Source: Spirosoma fluviale
GTDB lineage: Bacteria > Bacteroidota > Bacteroidia > Cytophagales > Spirosomataceae
Reading direction: 5' to 3'
NCBI GenBank assembly: GCA_945883625.1
Contig: CAMCXW010000008.1
Coordinates: forward strand, 1-59,707
DNA length: 59,707 nt
Position numbers and translations under genes: made by a program. Below the pieces are notes generated by a model that saw only the letters and a program-made list of their open reading frames with translations, was not told where the DNA came from and made no database searches. Positions 35,718-43,097 of the stretch are shown in pieces; position 1 is the first letter of the stretch, and the number at the start of each line of letters is the position of its first letter.

Positions 35718-36866
35718 TTATAATGCTTCCTGATAAAGTGCCCTAAAATCAGATTGAGATACGGGTTTTGGATTATTGGGATGTGCAAAATCTGCAAAAG
35801 CCAAAGCTGATAACGTATCTAAATGAGACTCTTTGACTTGAATTTCACGTAAGCGATGGGGAATCCCAACCTTTGAATTTAAGTCAAAAAGATATTGAAC
35901 TACCGATTCCCCTAACTCCGATTTCAAACCTAAGGCCTGAGCCATCCGGGCAAATCGATCCTCAAAACCCGCGATGTTAAAACGCATTCCATAAGGGATA
36001 TTAATTGCATTCGCCAACCCGTGATGTGTATCTAAAAGAGATGAAAGCGGGTGCGCTAAGGAGTGAACAACACCCAATCCTTTTTGAAACGCAATTGCAC
36101 CCATCATGGAGGCAAGCAACATTTTTGATCGCGCATTTAAATCGGGTTGTCGTACCGCATCCACCAGCGATTCCGCCACTAAACGCATCCCCTCCAAGGC
36201 AATTCCATCACACATAGGATGAAAATTTTTGGCTAAATATGCCTCCATGTTATGAGTCAATGAATCCATACCTGTGGCCGCAGTAACAAAAGCGGGTAAT
36301 TCCATGGTTAAAAGCGGGTCAGCAAAAACAATTTTGGCCAAAAGTTTCGGGGAGAATAAAATCTTTTTTTGATTTGATTCATCATCTGCAATAATGGCAG
36401 ATCTACCCACCTCACTACCCGTACCCGAGGTGGTCGGAATGGTGACAAAATGCGGAACATCGTTGGTCACATATACATCACCCCCAATTAAATCATCATA
36501 GACAAACAAATCCTCCCGATGGTTTACCTGAAGTACGATGGCACGCGCAACATCCAAAGCTGCACCTCCACCGATTCCTACTAAACAATCTCGGTTTGTT
36601 GCATCCCAAACAGCCGTTCCTGCATATACGTCCGACTTAACCGGATTTTTATGGATGGACGAAAAAACTTCTACAGATATACCTGCATGAGCTAAATCAG
36701 CACAAATATTTTTAAAAAATCCAAGTTCTGCAATCACCGGATCGGTCACGAGCAGAGGCCTAGAAAAACCATGGTTTTTTAAATAGGGGGCTAATTCTTT
36801 TACCGCTCCAGCCCCAAACCGAATAATAGTCGGGAAATTAAATTGTCTTACTTGATTAAAATCCAT
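35718..36866 (-). CDS. Iron-containing (group III) alcohol dehydrogenase
   Basis: 382-residue NAD-dependent alcohol dehydrogenase of the FucO/Adh4 type. Metal ligands by pattern: Asp201 and His205 (MDSLTHNMEAYL), His268 and His282 (HSLAHPLSSLLDTHHG). NAD motif GIGGGAALDVARAI (98-110) and IPTTSGTGSE (144-152) are intact. It starts one base after the glutamine-synthetase-like stop. In the predicted pathway it oxidises the alcohol end of gamma-glutamyl-ethanolamide to the aldehyde. Its presence where the classical Puu route has the FAD amine oxidase PuuB is the key sign that the substrate is an amino-alcohol rather than a diamine. Confidence 0.9.
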   Translation of the reverse strand: MDFNQVRQFNFPTIIRFGAGAVKELAPYLKNHGFSRPLLVTDPVIAELGFFKNICADLAHAGISVEVFSSIHKNPVKSDVYAGTAVWDATNRDCLVGIGGGAALDVARAIVLQVNHREDLFVYDDLIGGDVYVTNDVPHFVTIPTTSGTGSEVGRSAIIADDESNQKKILFSPKLLAKIVFADPLLTMELPAFVTAATGMDSLTHNMEAYLAKNFHPMCDGIALEGMRLVAESLVDAVRQPDLNARSKMLLASMMGAIAFQKGLGVVHSLAHPLSSLLDTHHGLANAINIPYGMRFNIAGFEDRFARMAQALGLKSELGESVVQYLFDLNSKVGIPHRLREIQVKESHLDTLSALAFADFAHPNNPKPVSQSDFRALYQEAL

Positions 36867-36867
36867 C

Positions 36868-38223
36868 TTAAATTATTTCAAAATACCTTCTTTTTTCCCA
36901 ATCGTTCACTACGCGGCCATATTGCTGACATTCCCACTCCCGGGAAGCTACAAAATGCTTTACAAACGTTTCACCAAATAATTCAATGGCAATGGATGAA
37001 TGTTTCATTGCCTCCGTTGCCTGATGCAAACTGCCCGGCAAACGTCCATATGAAACATCAGCGTAACCATTTCCTATAGTAGGTTCTTGCAAAGCTAATT
37101 GATGTTGAATGCCATACAAACCACTCGCTAAACAGGCGGCCATGGCCAAATATGGATTCACATCTGAGCCTACCACCCGCGTTTCAAGCCGTGTTGATTT
37201 CTTACTTCCAGGAAGAGCACGCAAAGCAACCGTCCGGTTGTCCACTGCCCAAGTAAGCGTTGTGGGAGCCCAAGCTCCTTCCACTAAACGCTTATACGAA
37301 TTGATCGTAGGCGCAAACATGGGTAAAATAAATGGCAAACAATGGAGTTGGCCCGCAATATAATGCCGCATGGTTGCACTCATTCTTTGCTCATCCATTT
37401 CGTCAAAAAACAAATTTTTAGAGGCGCCTGCATCCCAAAGACTTTGATGCACATGCCCACTACAACCTGGTAAACGTTCATCCCATTTGGCCATAAATGT
37501 GGCCATAATACCCTGCTTATAGGCTAATTCTTTTACTGATGATTTAAACAAAACAGCCCGGTCGGCAGCTTCTAATATACCTGAATAAGTTATCGCAGCT
37601 TCATAAACGCCCGGACCTGTTTCAGTGTGTAAACCTTCTAATGGAATTCCGAAAGATCCTAAATCCGAAAATAGTGATTTGAAAAAATCATTGTGTAAAG
37701 TGCTTCGTAAAACTGAATAACCAAACATTCCAGGACTTAAGGGTTTTAAATTTTGGAAATTCTTTTCATGCACGGAAGCAGGTGTTTCCTCAAAATTAAA
37801 CCACTCAAATTCTTGACTAAAGAATGGGGTAAATCCGGATTTTTGAGCCCGATCTATAACTTTTTCGATTAAATTTCGTGGACAAACAGCAGCGCTATGT
37901 TGTGGGGAATCAATCAATTCACACAGAAAAAAAGGAATATTGTTTTCCCAAGGGATCATTCTAAAGGAAGAAAGATCAATGCGCGCAGGGGCGTCAGGAT
38001 AGCCAGAATGCCAACCTGTATACTGAGAATTTTCATACGCCACATCGGCCATGTCCCACCCAAAAACCACATTACAGAAACCCATTTCTGAATGGATAAC
38101 AGAGAAAAATTTCTCAGTACTAATGTACTTCCCGCGTAAAACCCCATCAATATCTACCAAAGCGACTTTTACTCGTTGGTCTGGATGTTCTCGCACGTAA
38201 TCAAAAATTTGATTCTCCGTCAT
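36868..38223 (-). CDS. Glutamine-synthetase-like gamma-glutamyl-amine ligase (GlnA4/PuuA type)
   Basis: 451-residue GS-fold ligase. Catalytic landmarks: Glu138-x-Glu140 (FSQEFEWF), HTETGPGVYEAAI (199-211), His257-Val-His259 (GCSGHVHQSL), TINSYKRLVEGAWAPTTLTWAVDNRT (306-331, spans the nucleotide/glutamate region) and LETRVVGSD (346-354). The WAPTTLTW-VDNRT form is that of non-canonical GS relatives that glutamylate amines (PuuA, gamma-glutamylethanolamide synthetase GlnA4) rather than of GlnA, and the adenylylation Tyr loop of GlnA is not recognisable. Lies 7 bases after the permease. Predicted reaction: ATP + glutamate + ethanolamine (or a similar amine) to the gamma-glutamyl-amide. Confidence 0.85.
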   Translation of the reverse strand: MTENQIFDYVREHPDQRVKVALVDIDGVLRGKYISTEKFFSVIHSEMGFCNVVFGWDMADVAYENSQYTGWHSGYPDAPARIDLSSFRMIPWENNIPFFLCELIDSPQHSAAVCPRNLIEKVIDRAQKSGFTPFFSQEFEWFNFEETPASVHEKNFQNLKPLSPGMFGYSVLRSTLHNDFFKSLFSDLGSFGIPLEGLHTETGPGVYEAAITYSGILEAADRAVLFKSSVKELAYKQGIMATFMAKWDERLPGCSGHVHQSLWDAGASKNLFFDEMDEQRMSATMRHYIAGQLHCLPFILPMFAPTINSYKRLVEGAWAPTTLTWAVDNRTVALRALPGSKKSTRLETRVVGSDVNPYLAMAACLASGLYGIQHQLALQEPTIGNGYADVSYGRLPGSLHQATEAMKHSSIAIELFGETFVKHFVASREWECQQYGRVVNDWEKRRYFEII

Positions 38224-38230
38224 GATGACC

Positions 38231-39565
38231 TTATTTTTTTGGAAAAAACAACTTAAAAAACAGCAAGCAAATTAGGATGATCCCAGCATAAATAAAAAAC
38301 AAATTTGAATTATTGTATGCAATTAAAAGGAAAGAAGCACCTGAGAGTACGAGGGCAATTAGTGGGGTCCACGGGTACCCAGGAACTGAAAATGGCCTTG
38401 CTAAATTAGGGGCATTCCTGCGTAATTGAAGTAATGAAAGCATGGCAATAAAATACAGTGTCAAGGCACCCATTACGGAAACCGTTATTATTTCAGCCGT
38501 CTTATTTGTCAATAATGCAGCGATTCCGATCCCCATATTGACGAAAAGTGCATTGGCAGGCGTTAAAAATTTAGGATGTAATTTTCCTAAAAATTGGGGA
38601 GCAAAACCTTTCAATCCAAATTCGTACGTTGAACGACCCGCTGCTAAAATTAACCCATGAAAAGAAGCAATTAAGCCAAAAAGCCCCACCGTCAGAAGTA
38701 AGTGAAATAACAAGGAATTCGTTCCCACAATTTGACCCATCGCTAGGGGAAGTGGGGAGTCAGAGGTTTCACCAGAAAGCCCATTCTTAAAAACAATGGC
38801 TTCCCAACCACCTACACCAATCGCGGCAAAAAATACGAGCACACATAAAATAACGAGCGTGAATAGTGCGGAACCAAAACCGCGTTGAATATCTTTCTGC
38901 GGATTTTTCGCCTCTTCGGCTACATTTGCCAAACCCTCAATGCCTAAGAAAAACCAAATCGCAAAGGGCAAAGAGGCAACAACTCCATACCAACCATTCG
39001 GCCAGGCGTTTTGCTGCATATTCGCCCATTTAAAATGAGGCAATGTAACCCCGGCGAAAATCAAAATTTCAACCACCGCAATAATCGTGATCCATAATTC
39101 AAAGGTTGCGGCGGCTTTAATGCCGTAAATGTTGAGCGCTGTGAATATGAAATAGGCCGATAATGAAATCCAAAGAATTGGTATATCTGGGAAAAATAGA
39201 TTAAAGTAAGCGCCAATACCAAAAGCAATTGCGGGTGGAGCAAAAATAAATTCGATCATTTGGGCTAAACCAGCAATAAATCCAATTTGATTCCCAAAGG
39301 CTTTCGTTGCATAATCGAAAACACCGCCAGCCTTCGGAATAGCGCAAGCTAATTCCGCGTAAGAAAAACTAAAACACGTATAGAGCAAAATAACGAGGAT
39401 CGTCGCGAGGGCCAACCCAAGTGTTCCTCCTTCTTTTAGCCCTAAATTCCATCCGAAATACATCCCAGAAATGACATAACCAACACCCAGGCCCCATAAC
39501 ATCAAGGGGCTTAGGACTTTTTTCATGTGAGCTTGATGCTCACTATCGCTTGAATTAAGTTGCAT
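38231..39565 (-). CDS. APC-superfamily amine permease, ethanolamine-permease-like
   Basis: 444-residue inner-membrane permease with about 12 hydrophobic segments. The N-terminal VGYVISGMYFGWNLGLKEGG closely fits ethanolamine permeases of the APC superfamily, and AYAELACAIPKAGG-like FSYAELACAIPKAGGVFDYA, FAIWFFLGIEGLANVAEEAKNP and ILAAGRSTYEFGLKGFAP are also typical. First gene of the operon 39565-33660. No regulator is adjacent; two direct repeats (39593-39602 and 39646-39655) lie upstream. The substrate inference (ethanolamine) comes from family resemblance and agrees with the downstream enzymes; other short amines or amino acids remain possible. Confidence 0.83.
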   Translation of the reverse strand: MQLNSSDSEHQAHMKKVLSPLMLWGLGVGYVISGMYFGWNLGLKEGGTLGLALATILVILLYTCFSFSYAELACAIPKAGGVFDYATKAFGNQIGFIAGLAQMIEFIFAPPAIAFGIGAYFNLFFPDIPILWISLSAYFIFTALNIYGIKAAATFELWITIIAVVEILIFAGVTLPHFKWANMQQNAWPNGWYGVVASLPFAIWFFLGIEGLANVAEEAKNPQKDIQRGFGSALFTLVILCVLVFFAAIGVGGWEAIVFKNGLSGETSDSPLPLAMGQIVGTNSLLFHLLLTVGLFGLIASFHGLILAAGRSTYEFGLKGFAPQFLGKLHPKFLTPANALFVNMGIGIAALLTNKTAEIITVSVMGALTLYFIAMLSLLQLRRNAPNLARPFSVPGYPWTPLIALVLSGASFLLIAYNNSNLFFIYAGIILICLLFFKLFFPKK

Positions 39566-39592
39566 TTAATTGGCATTTGACATTAGATAAAG

Positions 39593-39655
39593 TAATACCT
39601 GATTAAATTATCTACTTAAATTTTACTCAAACGAATGTAGGAAAATATTACCTGA
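39593..39655. promoter_or_regulatory. Direct repeat pair upstream of the amine-permease operon
   Basis: TAATACCTGA (39593-39602) and TATTACCTGA (39646-39655) match at nine of ten bases, with similar A-rich flanks, and start 53 bases apart (about five helical turns). They sit 28 and 81 bases upstream of the permease start. They may be paired binding sites for a regulator encoded elsewhere; alternatively chance in an AT-rich gap. Confidence 0.3.
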
Positions 39656-39703
39656 ATTGAATGTGTTCTCAAAGAAACTAAACCACTTTTACAATCAATA
39701 AAA

Positions 39704-40879
39704 TTACTTAGCCGTCAGCTCAAGTAACCTTCCTCCATCCTCCACACTCACATAAATTTTACCTGCAGGCCCCATTTTCACATTCCGTATGCGGCCAAAA
39801 TCTGGGAGTAAAATGGTTTCAATTCCAGGAATACCATTTGTCATTTTTATATTAAGTAAATGCTTTCGTGTCAAACTTCCCATCAATAAATTGCCATTCC
39901 AATCTTTAAACGAAGTATGATTGATAAAAGTAAGTCCGGAAGGAGCAAGAGCCGGTGTCCATGTCTTTAAGGGCGCAACAATCCCAGGCGCCGTGTGTCC
40001 ATTACTAATTGTCGTTCCATTGTAATTTATGCCAACGCTATACAAAGGCCAACCGAAATTATTTCCCGCTTCGACTCGATTAAGCTCACAGCCACCACTT
40101 GGCCCATGTTCATTAACAAAAAGCCGTCCTGACTTCGGTTCAAAAGCCATTCCCTGCGGATTTCGATGTCCATAACTATATAGGGTACTGCGTTGTGTTT
40201 GGCCAGGAAGGATCGGATTATCGCTGGGCACACTTCCATCAATATTCATTCGATGTATTTTGCCCCAGAATGTAGTGGTTCGTTGGCTATTTTGATGTGG
40301 ACTTGAGGCTCCACCCAAACTACCTCCTCCCCCTTCCCCAACACTCCAATATAATTTCCCATCGGGACCAAAAGCAATTCGACTTCCAAAGTGCCCATTC
40401 CACGTAGAGGCAGATTCCGTCGTGTGCAACAAGCGCCAATCAGTGGCTACATTTCCACTTAAGGTAAAGCGGGCTAGGGAAAGAAAACCGCCAGTGATGC
40501 TGTAAGTAACGAACACCGACTTGCTAGTACCAAAATCAGGCGCAATAGCCAAATCTAATAATCCACCCTGCCCTACTGCCGAAATATTAGTAGGTAATCC
40601 CGTAATCCGCGTGGTACTTCGAGTGAGGTTATCAAACAACTGAATTGTCCCTGATTTTTGGGTGTAAAGTAGATTGCCATCAGGCAAAATATCAAAACCC
40701 CAAATGATGCCTTGGTTATTGAGTAAGGTCGTAATTTTAATTTCCGGTATGCCCGTTGGTGAAGTACTCGCCAAAGGAGATTCTATCTCTTTTGAACAGG
40801 AAAACATGAGCAATAAAAATAGCACGGAAATCTGTACGAGGCATGCCTTGAGATAATAGAAAAATCTGCTTAGGTTCAT
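39704..40879 (-). CDS. PQQ-dependent aldose sugar dehydrogenase, lipoprotein
   Basis: 391-residue six-bladed propeller of the soluble glucose/sorbosone dehydrogenase (Asd/YliI) type that oxidises aldoses to lactones with PQQ. The N-terminus has a long hydrophobic signal and lipobox MFSC (about residue 28), so it is probably an outer-membrane lipoprotein facing the periplasm or the surface. Family motifs: GLLDLAIAPDFG, YWSVGEGGGGSLGGASS, YSYGHRNPQGMAFEP, LFVNEHGPSGGCELNRVEAGNNFGWP and LPDFGRIRNVKMGPAGKIYVSVED. No PQQ synthesis genes are in the window, so PQQ may be made elsewhere or scavenged. It follows the quinohaemoprotein gene by 24 bases; likely one transcript. Confidence 0.87.
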   Translation of the reverse strand: MNLSRFFYYLKACLVQISVLFLLLMFSCSKEIESPLASTSPTGIPEIKITTLLNNQGIIWGFDILPDGNLLYTQKSGTIQLFDNLTRSTTRITGLPTNISAVGQGGLLDLAIAPDFGTSKSVFVTYSITGGFLSLARFTLSGNVATDWRLLHTTESASTWNGHFGSRIAFGPDGKLYWSVGEGGGGSLGGASSPHQNSQRTTTFWGKIHRMNIDGSVPSDNPILPGQTQRSTLYSYGHRNPQGMAFEPKSGRLFVNEHGPSGGCELNRVEAGNNFGWPLYSVGINYNGTTISNGHTAPGIVAPLKTWTPALAPSGLTFINHTSFKDWNGNLLMGSLTRKHLLNIKMTNGIPGIETILLPDFGRIRNVKMGPAGKIYVSVEDGGRLLELTAK

Positions 40880-40903
40880 TTTAAATTAGCTTCAAATTAC
40901 AGC

Positions 40904-43054
40904 TTATTTTCTTGTGTTATTTCCCAAAGAAAAAGCAACATATCGATCACCTGATTTAGTTTTTAGTTTCCCTCCTCCACAGGCGATGACTACATATTGA
41001 ACTCCGCCAACGGCATAGATGCTTGGAGAGGAATACCCCGCAGCGGGTAATTTAGCCTCCCACACAATTTTTCCGGTTTGTCGATCAAAAGCACGAAACA
41101 TTTCATCTTTTGTCGCTGCGATAAAAATCAACCCGCCTGCCGTTACTGCTGGTCCACCATATAAATCAGTACCCGTAGGCGCAATACCTTTTAACGTCAA
41201 TTCGGGATATTCGCCCAAAGGAACCTGCCAAAGGTGCTTCCCCGTATTCATTTCGATTGCGGTTAAAGTTCCCCACGGGGGTCTGCTTACCGGATATCCT
41301 TGACTATCATACCAGCGCGTATACCCAGAGCTAGTAAATGGGGAAAAATCCAAACTTGACTTTTTAAATGGCCCCTCAACCGCTACATTTAATCCTTGAA
41401 CATAAGCCAAAACCGCTTTTTTTTCTGCAGTGGAGAGAAAATTAAATGCAGGCATTCTACCTCGACCCTTACTTAAAATTTGTGTCAAAAGTTGTTCCGA
41501 ATATTTTTTATGAGCTTCTCGAACGCCAGGTATTGTTCCATCTTCGTTTCCTTCCCGGTTTACACCGTGGCAACTTTGGCAATGCTGAACGTATAAAGAT
41601 TTTCCAGAGTTTTCAATCGTTTTATCAACGGGTACAAGCGAACTATATACCGGATTTTGTTTGGAAGGGATATACATCACCTGTTTTTCGTCAACAGCGG
41701 CGCCACCCCACTGCGCGCCTCCATCAGTACCCGGGAAAAAAACAGTTTTCTTGGTTAAACTCATTGGAATAAAGGGCTGACCCGTCTGGGAAGCACGAAG
41801 CATCGTGATGATTTCAGCTTTATTTGAGGCCCATTCATTTACATCTTTTTCAGTGAACGTTTGTTTTGCAAACGGTAAGGGCCAAAGAGGAATTGGCTGT
41901 GTTTTTGATGTTTTTTCACCGATTACATCAGATGCAGGAAATGGTCTTTCCTCTATTGGAAAAATAGGCTTACCCGTAACCCGGTCAAACACAAACATAA
42001 ATCCTTGTTTGCTCAAAATAGAAACTACATCACGCTTTTTACCCGCATGCAAGATCGTGAATAAATTAGGGGGTGCGGGAATATCTCGATCCCAAATATC
42101 ATGATGTACCGTTTGAAAATGCCAAAGGCGCTTTCCAGTTCGAATATCCAAAGCCAAAAGGCAGTTGGCAAATAAATTATCCCCCTTTCGATTTCCTCCA
42201 TAAAAATCAAACGCAGCAGAACCAGTTGGCACATACACAATACCTCGCTTGGAGTCTACTGCCATCCCCATCCAACTATTTGCCCCGCCCACATGCACAT
42301 AATTCGACTTTTCCCACGTTTTGTATCCAAATTCTCCGGGTTTTGGAATGGTGTGAAACGTCCAAATTAATCGACCAGAGGATGCGTCAAAAGCCCGAAC
42401 ATCACCAAGTAAGGCAGAAGCCGACTCAGAGACACGTGTGCCTACGATCAATGTATTTTTATAAATGGAAATTGGCGTATTTAGCACTGCATATTCATCA
42501 GCTCCGGGACGTTTTAATCCATCCACTAAATTTATTTTTCCTTTATCACCAAACGTCTTAACCGGTTCTCCTGTAGAGGCATCTAATGCAAATAGAAAAG
42601 ATCCAAATCCAAAGAATACTACAGGTGAATGATTTGTTGGTGCATAATATGCCACACCCCGACTAGACATGGCAGGCGTATTTTCCCGAATTGTTGTTTT
42701 CCAAATTTCTCGACCACTTTGGGCATCTATAGCGAAGGCTTGTGATCCCGCAGAAACCCCGTATAAAATCCCTTTTATGATAATGGGATTACATTGCATT
42801 TGGGTGGTATGGTGAATTGTATCTGCCCCACCGGAGGCATAGACCCATGCAAGCTTTAAATTCTTAACATTAGCGGGCGTAATTTGCGCAAGCGGTGAAT
42901 AGTGATTTCGAGTATCACCTCCATGATATCCTTCCCAATCCGTAAATTCAGGAGAGGTAAAAAAGCTAAAAAAGCCAATTAAAAATATTGATGCCAAAAA
43001 TCTCACGCGGGAAGATAAAAAATATTTTTTGGTTTTTCGAGGAGAATTTTTCAT
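40904..43054 (-). CDS. PQQ-dependent quinohaemoprotein glucose/alcohol dehydrogenase
   Basis: 716-residue eight-bladed PQQ propeller with an inserted cytochrome c domain. The start at 43054 (MKNSPRKTKKYF) is preferred over 43087, which would intrude on the divergent GH31 leader. N-terminal signal or anchor (FLASIFLIGFFSFF), then DWEGYHGGDTRNHYSPLAQI typical of glucose dehydrogenase-like quinoproteins. Haem site CQSCHG at about residues 492-497 with RMPAFN as candidate axial Met; the propeller resumes after it (GTLTAIEMNTGKHLWQVPLGE, AGGLIFIAATKDEMFRAFD). Likely oxidises a sugar or polyol at the periplasmic face and passes electrons to the respiratory chain. Pairs with the Asd-type lipoprotein gene. 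Confidence 0.87.
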   Translation of the reverse strand: MKNSPRKTKKYFLSSRVRFLASIFLIGFFSFFTSPEFTDWEGYHGGDTRNHYSPLAQITPANVKNLKLAWVYASGGADTIHHTTQMQCNPIIIKGILYGVSAGSQAFAIDAQSGREIWKTTIRENTPAMSSRGVAYYAPTNHSPVVFFGFGSFLFALDASTGEPVKTFGDKGKINLVDGLKRPGADEYAVLNTPISIYKNTLIVGTRVSESASALLGDVRAFDASSGRLIWTFHTIPKPGEFGYKTWEKSNYVHVGGANSWMGMAVDSKRGIVYVPTGSAAFDFYGGNRKGDNLFANCLLALDIRTGKRLWHFQTVHHDIWDRDIPAPPNLFTILHAGKKRDVVSILSKQGFMFVFDRVTGKPIFPIEERPFPASDVIGEKTSKTQPIPLWPLPFAKQTFTEKDVNEWASNKAEIITMLRASQTGQPFIPMSLTKKTVFFPGTDGGAQWGGAAVDEKQVMYIPSKQNPVYSSLVPVDKTIENSGKSLYVQHCQSCHGVNREGNEDGTIPGVREAHKKYSEQLLTQILSKGRGRMPAFNFLSTAEKKAVLAYVQGLNVAVEGPFKKSSLDFSPFTSSGYTRWYDSQGYPVSRPPWGTLTAIEMNTGKHLWQVPLGEYPELTLKGIAPTGTDLYGGPAVTAGGLIFIAATKDEMFRAFDRQTGKIVWEAKLPAAGYSSPSIYAVGGVQYVVIACGGGKLKTKSGDRYVAFSLGNNTRK

Positions 43055-43097
43055 TTTACTTAGTGAAAAAAATACACCATTTAGCAAAAACCAACTG

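Noticed and set aside
36868-38223. Housekeeping glutamine synthetase GlnA
   Set aside because: The WAPTTLTW-VDNRT region, lack of the adenylylation loop and operon partners fit an amine-glutamylating relative.
33660-39565. Classical putrescine (Puu) pathway
   Set aside because: No PuuB-type FAD oxidase and no GABA aminotransferase; an iron alcohol dehydrogenase stands in that place and the permease resembles ethanolamine carriers.
42073-42561. 162-codon open frame on the plus strand
   Set aside because: Lies wholly inside and antisense to the quinohaemoprotein gene, whose propeller and haem motifs are continuous; no signal peptide or recognisable domain.
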